Below are positions 13,292 through 16,995 of a stretch of DNA of 16,995 bases, one piece after another; within the stretch, counting starts at the first letter, position 1, and each line of letters begins with the position of its first letter. The notes beneath the pieces were generated by a model. It was not told the origin of the DNA. It saw only the letters and a list, made by a program, of their open reading frames with translations, and ran no database searches. A program made the position numbers and the translations under genes. The DNA comes from Clostridiales bacterium UBA4653 (GTDB taxonomy: Bacteria > Bacillota > Clostridia > Oscillospirales > CAG-272). The stretch is from the NCBI GenBank assembly GCA_002405565.1, contig DHMB01000065.1:532-17526 (forward strand), read 5' to 3'.

Positions 13292-15382
13292 TTACTCCTC
13301 CCTTGCAGGCTGTGTTTTCTTTTTGCCCATTCCGAGCGTCGTTGCGCATATCAGCTTATCGAAAAGCATAAGCAACGCCGGAAGAATGAATATGACGCAA
13401 AGCATACTTATAACGGCGCCTCTTGCCATCAGCATACACATTGAGCTGATAATATCTATATCCGAATAGATTGCAACGCCGAACGTCGCGGCGAAAAGTC
13501 CCATGCCGGAAACTATTATCGAAGGTATCGACGTCGCAAGCGCCGTTGTCACGGAAGTGCGTTTGTCTTTTCCGGATATACGCTCCGCCTTGTATCTTGT
13601 TGTCATAAGGATTGCATAGTCGACCGTGGCGCCGAGCTGTATCGTGCTGATACATATAGGCGCGATGAACGGAAGCGACTGTCCCGCGTAATGCGGTATG
13701 CCGAGGTTTATGAATATCGCAAGTTCAATGACGCTTATAAGAATAAACGGCAGGCTTATGCTCTTTTCAACTATCGCGATTATAAGGAATATCGCAACTA
13801 TCGAAACCGCGTTTACAACCTGGAAGTCTCTGTCTGTCGTTTCGATCATATCCTTCATGCAGGGCGCCTCGCCTATGAGCATTGCCGAAGGATCATATTT
13901 TTTGATTATCCTGTTCAGCTCCGTTATCTGACCGTTCACGGCGTCGCTTGCGACCTTGTATTCGGAGTTTATAAGGAGCAGCTCCCATTTGTCGCTTTTG
14001 AGTATACTCAGTATGCTTTCGGGAAGGATTTCCTCCGGCACAGCCGAGCCGACAACCGTTTCAAGCCCAAGAACGTACTTGACGCCGTCCACCTTTTCCA
14101 TTTCCTTTATCATCGAACGGACGCTCCTGCCGGGAAGGCTTGAATCGACAAGCACCATGTGCGTCGACGCTATGTTGAAGTCTTCAGAGAGCTTGGAATT
14201 GGCAATAACATATTCCATGTCCTCCGGCAGGCACTGCCCCATGTCGTAATAGACCTCGCTGTTTGCCTTTTTGTAGCCGTAAAACGCAGGAGCAATCAGG
14301 AGAGCAAACACACAGAGGAATATCGGGAACTTCTTCGTCACGCCCGACGCAACCTTCTTCATGTCGGGAATGATTGACTTGTGCTTTGTTTTTTGCAGAG
14401 GCTTGTCAAGAAGAAGAATCATTGCGGGAAGAACCGTAACACATCCGAGAACGCCCAGAACGACGCCCTTTGCCATTACTATGCCGAGGTCTCTGCCGAG
14501 CGTGAAGCTCATAAAGCAGAGGGCGGCAAAGCCCGCAACAGTCGTCACGGAGCTGCCGATGACGCTTGTCAGCGTTTCGTTTATGGCGTGCGCCATCGCC
14601 TCTTTGTTATCGTCAAAACGCTCTCTCTGCTCGTTATAGCTGTGCCAGAGGAATATTGAATAGTCCATGGTGACGGCAAGCTGGAGTACAGCGGAAAGCG
14701 CCTTTGTTATGTATGAAATTTCGCCGAGGAAATAGTTTGTGCCGAGGTTGATGACAACCATCATTCCGATTGACGCAAGAAATACGAACGGAACGAGCCA
14801 TCCGTCAAGGAAAAGCATCATCGCAAGGAGCGCAAGAACAACCGCAATACCGACATATATCGGCTCTTCCTTTTCGCAAAGGTCTTTCAGGTCGGTGACG
14901 AGCGCCGACATTCCCGAAACAAAGCACTGCTTTCCCGCAATGGAACGTATCTCTCTTATCGCGTCCATTGTGACGTCAGCCGACGTGGCGCTGTCAAAGA
15001 ATACAGCCATCATCGTTGAGCTTCCGCGGTTGAATTCGCTGTATATCTCCTCGGGAATGATCTCCATCGGTATGGACATGTCGGCTATCGAATTATACCA
15101 GAGCACAGTTTCGACATGATCGACCGCCTTGATCTTCTCCGTCAGCTTTGCGACGTCCTTTTCGGGCATATCTTCAACTATTATAAGCGAAAACGCTCCC
15201 TTGCCGAACTCTTCCAGAAGTTCGTTCTGCCCGATTACCGTATCCATATCGGACGGCAGATAGTCGAGCATATCATAATTTATTCTCACGTTTATCATGC
15301 CTATGACCGATGGCACAAGCAGAAGAACGGCGAGAATGAGTATCAGCACGCGGTATTTTACAACCGCTCTTGAAAAACGCAT
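13292..15382 (-). CDS. MMPL/RND-family transporter
   Basis: This 696-residue protein has the two-fold RND layout: TM1 (11-31), a large external domain (about 35-172), TM2-6 (about 176-326), TM7 (about 353-370), a second external domain (about 375-520) and TM8-12 (about 523-675). The proton-relay Asp-Tyr pairs of the family are in TM4 (TMDYSIFL, Asp240) and TM10 (TVDYAILM, Asp588), both intact, so it should be proton-driven. MMPL proteins move lipids, surfactants or hydrophobic compounds across or out of the membrane. It lies 6 bp after the DUF308 gene and 3 bp before the LxxG-repeat gene. The AAGGAAGGA ribosome binding site is within the end of the DUF308 gene. No regulator gene is included in the operon. 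The specific cargo cannot be deduced. Confidence 0.92.
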   Translation of the reverse strand: MRFSRAVVKYRVLILILAVLLLVPSVIGMINVRINYDMLDYLPSDMDTVIGQNELLEEFGKGAFSLIIVEDMPEKDVAKLTEKIKAVDHVETVLWYNSIADMSIPMEIIPEEIYSEFNRGSSTMMAVFFDSATSADVTMDAIREIRSIAGKQCFVSGMSALVTDLKDLCEKEEPIYVGIAVVLALLAMMLFLDGWLVPFVFLASIGMMVVINLGTNYFLGEISYITKALSAVLQLAVTMDYSIFLWHSYNEQRERFDDNKEAMAHAINETLTSVIGSSVTTVAGFAALCFMSFTLGRDLGIVMAKGVVLGVLGCVTVLPAMILLLDKPLQKTKHKSIIPDMKKVASGVTKKFPIFLCVFALLIAPAFYGYKKANSEVYYDMGQCLPEDMEYVIANSKLSEDFNIASTHMVLVDSSLPGRSVRSMIKEMEKVDGVKYVLGLETVVGSAVPEEILPESILSILKSDKWELLLINSEYKVASDAVNGQITELNRIIKKYDPSAMLIGEAPCMKDMIETTDRDFQVVNAVSIVAIFLIIAIVEKSISLPFILISVIELAIFINLGIPHYAGQSLPFIAPICISTIQLGATVDYAILMTTRYKAERISGKDKRTSVTTALATSIPSIIVSGMGLFAATFGVAIYSDIDIISSMCMLMARGAVISMLCVIFILPALLMLFDKLICATTLGMGKKKTQPAREE

Positions 15383-15388
15383 GAAATA

Positions 15389-15982
15389 TCAGTCCTTCCT
15401 TTCCGTATAGTCAACTTCGATTATATCCGGTCTCTGATTGCGGATTATCTTCACCGCCGTTATCACCGTGCATATATTGAGCAGTCCCTCAAACAGAAGC
15501 GCAAGCCCGAGCATGACGGACATCACGCTCCAGTTTCCGAGCGAGCTGAATATAACAATCCCTCCGAAAACAATCGCAAGCACGGCGGCGGAAAGTATCA
15601 TCCACCATTTTCTTATTCCGAAACGCTTTGCGTCGAAAGTTATCTGAATTTTGAAAAGTCCGTCCGCAAGAACGAGAATTCCGAATACCGTGCAGAAAAA
15701 CGCGATCACATGCTCCGGATATATCAGAAGCACCGTCCCGAGCACGAGAAGAAGAAATCCCGTTGCAAGATCATATTGAAACGCAAGGCGGAACAGATCG
15801 CGGGAAAAATACCCGACGAGCTTTACAATTCCGAATATCATCGTCATTATTCCAAGCGTGATTCCCAGAACGGAAGCCGATATATCCGGCATTGCGATGA
15901 GTACGATTCCAAGCGCGCACCAGAGCACGGAAACCGTTATATAACCGAATTTTGCAATTTTCATAGGCGTCATAGACCTCAT
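15389..15982 (-). CDS. DUF308 / HdeD-like membrane protein
   Basis: The 197-residue protein consists of six membrane helices arranged as three similar hairpins (about 11-31, 35-57, 71-88, 90-109, 127-146, 152-175), the pattern of the DUF308/HdeD family. Repeated VLGIxLGIMTM-, VFGILVLADG- and MLGLALLFEG-type turns are visible. In Escherichia coli HdeD is linked to acid resistance, but clostridial members have no established role. The first ATG is chosen because AGGAGG (15996-15991) lies 8 nt upstream. Two in-frame ATGs follow at codons 4 and 7. It is the first gene of the operon with the MMPL transporter and has its own probable promoter at 16024-16052. Confidence 0.85.
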   Translation of the reverse strand: MRSMTPMKIAKFGYITVSVLWCALGIVLIAMPDISASVLGITLGIMTMIFGIVKLVGYFSRDLFRLAFQYDLATGFLLLVLGTVLLIYPEHVIAFFCTVFGILVLADGLFKIQITFDAKRFGIRKWWMILSAAVLAIVFGGIVIFSSLGNWSVMSVMLGLALLFEGLLNICTVITAVKIIRNQRPDIIEVDYTERKD

Positions 15983-16023
15983 GATTTTGTCCTCCTGTAA
16001 TATTTTTTGTCCTTACAGCGCAC

Positions 16024-16052
16024 AGTATATACCCGCCCCGCCCTTTTGAAAA
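16024..16052 (-). promoter_or_regulatory. Probable promoter of the DUF308-MMPL-LxxG-CmpB operon
   Basis: On the minus strand TTTTCA (16052-16047) and TATACT (16029-16024) are 17 bp apart, matching the consensus at four and five of six positions. The spacer is very G-rich. The start codon is about 40 nt downstream of the -10 element. Confidence 0.5.
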
Positions 16053-16133
16053 TGGGCAGACATCCGCGCGTGACGAAAAATCGGTCACCGCCCGTTTTTT
16101 GAACAAAATACAGACAAATCCGCCCGTATGCAC

Positions 16134-16156
16134 AAAAAACGACCGCCGAAGCGGTC
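16134..16156. terminator. Intrinsic terminator downstream of spoVAE
   Basis: GACCGC (16141-16146), loop CGAA and GCGGTC (16151-16156) form a short GC-rich hairpin. On the minus strand it is followed by GTTTTTTG, and on the plus strand by ATTTTTT. It begins 6 bp after the spoVAE stop codon and separates the sporulation genes from the transporter operon. Confidence 0.85.
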
Positions 16157-16162
16157 ATTTTT

Positions 16163-16519
16163 TCAGTCTCTCGGTTTTCCCTTGAACACAAGCGTTATAA
16201 GATATCCGAAAACTATCGCGGCGCCGATACCTGCGGAGGTGCCCGTAAGCCCTCCGGTCAGCGCTCCGATGAGTCCGCTTTTGTCGACAGCCTTGCGAAC
16301 GCCATCCGCAAGCGAATATCCGAAGCCAAGCAAGGGCGTCGTTGCTCCGCAACCGGCAAAGTCGACTATCGGCTTGTAAATGCCGACAGCCGTAAGCACG
16401 ACGCCGAGCGTGACGTATAAAACGAGTATCCTCGCGGGAGTGAGCTTTGTTGTATCTATCAATATCTGCGCAACGGCGCAAAACGCCCCGCCGATTATAA
16501 ATGCCCATAAAAATTCCAT
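16163..16519 (-). CDS. spoVAE: Stage V sporulation protein AE (SpoVAE / SpoVAEb)
   Basis: The 118-residue protein is a small polytopic membrane protein that begins MEFLWAFIIGGAFCAVAQILID. It carries the family's conserved segments KLTPARILVLYV, DFAGCGATTPLLGFGYSLADG and GLTGTSAGIGAAIVFGYL, at the typical length of SpoVAEb. SpoVA proteins form the inner-membrane channel that loads dipicolinic acid into the forespore and releases it on germination. The start lies 5 bp after the spoVAD stop, with GGAGGT overlapping the end of spoVAD. The gene order AD-AE agrees with the usual spoVAC-AD-AE cluster, whose other members would lie beyond the right edge. Expression is expected from a forespore sigma factor promoter upstream of the window. 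Confidence 0.93.
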   Translation of the reverse strand: MEFLWAFIIGGAFCAVAQILIDTTKLTPARILVLYVTLGVVLTAVGIYKPIVDFAGCGATTPLLGFGYSLADGVRKAVDKSGLIGALTGGLTGTSAGIGAAIVFGYLITLVFKGKPRD

Positions 16520-16524
16520 AGCTT

Positions 16525-16995
16525 TTACCTCCCCTCCGCCTCAATTCTGACAAGATGAGCTATTCCGGGAATTGAAAGTCCCTGCTTTGACGTCGACGGA
16601 CTCATAAGCGCCCCTGTCGCAATATAAAGCACGTTTCCAAGCTCGCCTTTTTCAAACCTTTTCATTATGTGCCCGCATATAACCGAGGCGCTGCACCCGC
16701 ACCCCGACCCGCCTGCGTGCATATCCTGACGGTTTATATCATATATCATGAGTCCGCAGTCGTTGTAATTTTCCCTTATGTCAATCCCATAACGGAGCAG
16801 ATATTCAAGCACTATTGCATGCCCCTCGGCTCCGAGATCCCCAGTCAGGATAAGGTCAAAATCCTTCGGCGAATGTCCCGTTTCATTGAAATAATCGCGT
16901 ATCGTATCGATTGCCGCAGGCGCCATCGCCGCGCCCATGTTGTTTGCATCGGTGACGCCCTTGTCTACGATCCTGCCGGTCGTCACGTGCGTGAG
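16525..16995 (-). CDS. spoVAD: Stage V sporulation protein AD (SpoVAD), 5' part outside the window
   Basis: This frame is open to the right edge of the window; the GTG at 16986 is an internal valine in THVTTGRIVDKGVTD. About 156 C-terminal residues of a protein that is usually near 330-340 residues are visible. They include NNMGAAMAPAAIDTI, LILTGDLGAEGHAI, the Cys-containing GGSGCGCSASV, and the typical ending TGALMSPSTSKQGLSIPGIAHLVRIE. SpoVAD has a thiolase-like fold, binds dipicolinic acid directly and works with the SpoVAC/SpoVAE channel in spore formation. Truncation is due only to the window edge; nothing suggests a broken gene. Confidence 0.94.
   Translation of the reverse strand, partial: LTHVTTGRIVDKGVTDANNMGAAMAPAAIDTIRDYFNETGHSPKDFDLILTGDLGAEGHAIVLEYLLRYGIDIRENYNDCGLMIYDINRQDMHAGGSGCGCSASVICGHIMKRFEKGELGNVLYIATGALMSPSTSKQGLSIPGIAHLVRIEAEGR

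Noticed and set aside
16040..16125. GC-rich imperfect inverted repeats upstream of the DUF308 gene, considered as a riboswitch or small RNA
   Set aside because: Arms are four to five bases with mismatches, most of the region lies upstream of the proposed promoter, and I recognise no conserved riboswitch motif.

Overview
The window comes from an endospore-forming member of the Clostridia. The best evidence is the spoVAD-spoVAE pair at the right edge. Other Gram-positive signs are strong AGGAGG-type ribosome binding sites, short intergenic gaps, intrinsic terminators between convergent units, a Firmicutes-type P-type ATPase with a small partner gene, and the VTC/DUF4956/Cthe_2159-like gene set. 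By eye the base composition is roughly balanced. I saw no phage structural genes, insertion sequences, CRISPR arrays, tRNAs or rRNAs.

Layout. (1) Positions 1-2436, plus strand: the 3' part of an ABC exporter, then a TetR-family regulator behind a near-perfect sigma-A promoter, translationally coupled (ATGA overlap) to a DUF5131/Gp37-Gp68 protein. A bidirectional terminator follows. (2) 2497-4961, minus strand: a small DUF6110-like membrane protein, a terminator-like hairpin, then a P1B-type metal ATPase whose frame is broken by one extra base near codon 572. (3) 5154-6917, minus strand: a secreted beta-helix lipoprotein of the Cthe_2159 carbohydrate-binding type. (4) 7058-10410, plus strand: a VTC-domain polyphosphate polymerase overlapping a DUF4956 membrane protein, then a two-component system on its own promoter. 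(5) 10460-15982, minus strand: an apparent four-gene operon (DUF308/HdeD-like, MMPL/RND-type transporter, secreted LxxG-repeat protein, CmpB-like membrane protein). (6) 16163-16995, minus strand: spoVAE and the 3' part of spoVAD.

How the parts may work together. The most interesting unit is 5154-10410. A surface beta-helix protein and a VTC/DUF4956 pair are transcribed divergently from a 140-bp region. That region holds two pairs of 11-bp-spaced direct repeats, one pair oriented toward each gene. This is the architecture expected for an OmpR/PhoB-family regulator, and such a regulator with its kinase lies immediately downstream on a separate consensus promoter. I infer one signal-responsive envelope module in which membrane-associated polyphosphate metabolism and a surface polysaccharide-binding protein are controlled together. 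The transporter operon at 10460-15982 looks like a second envelope system, with an MMPL pump and its periplasm-like LxxG partner made as separate proteins. The broken metal ATPase is the main anomaly in gene integrity.
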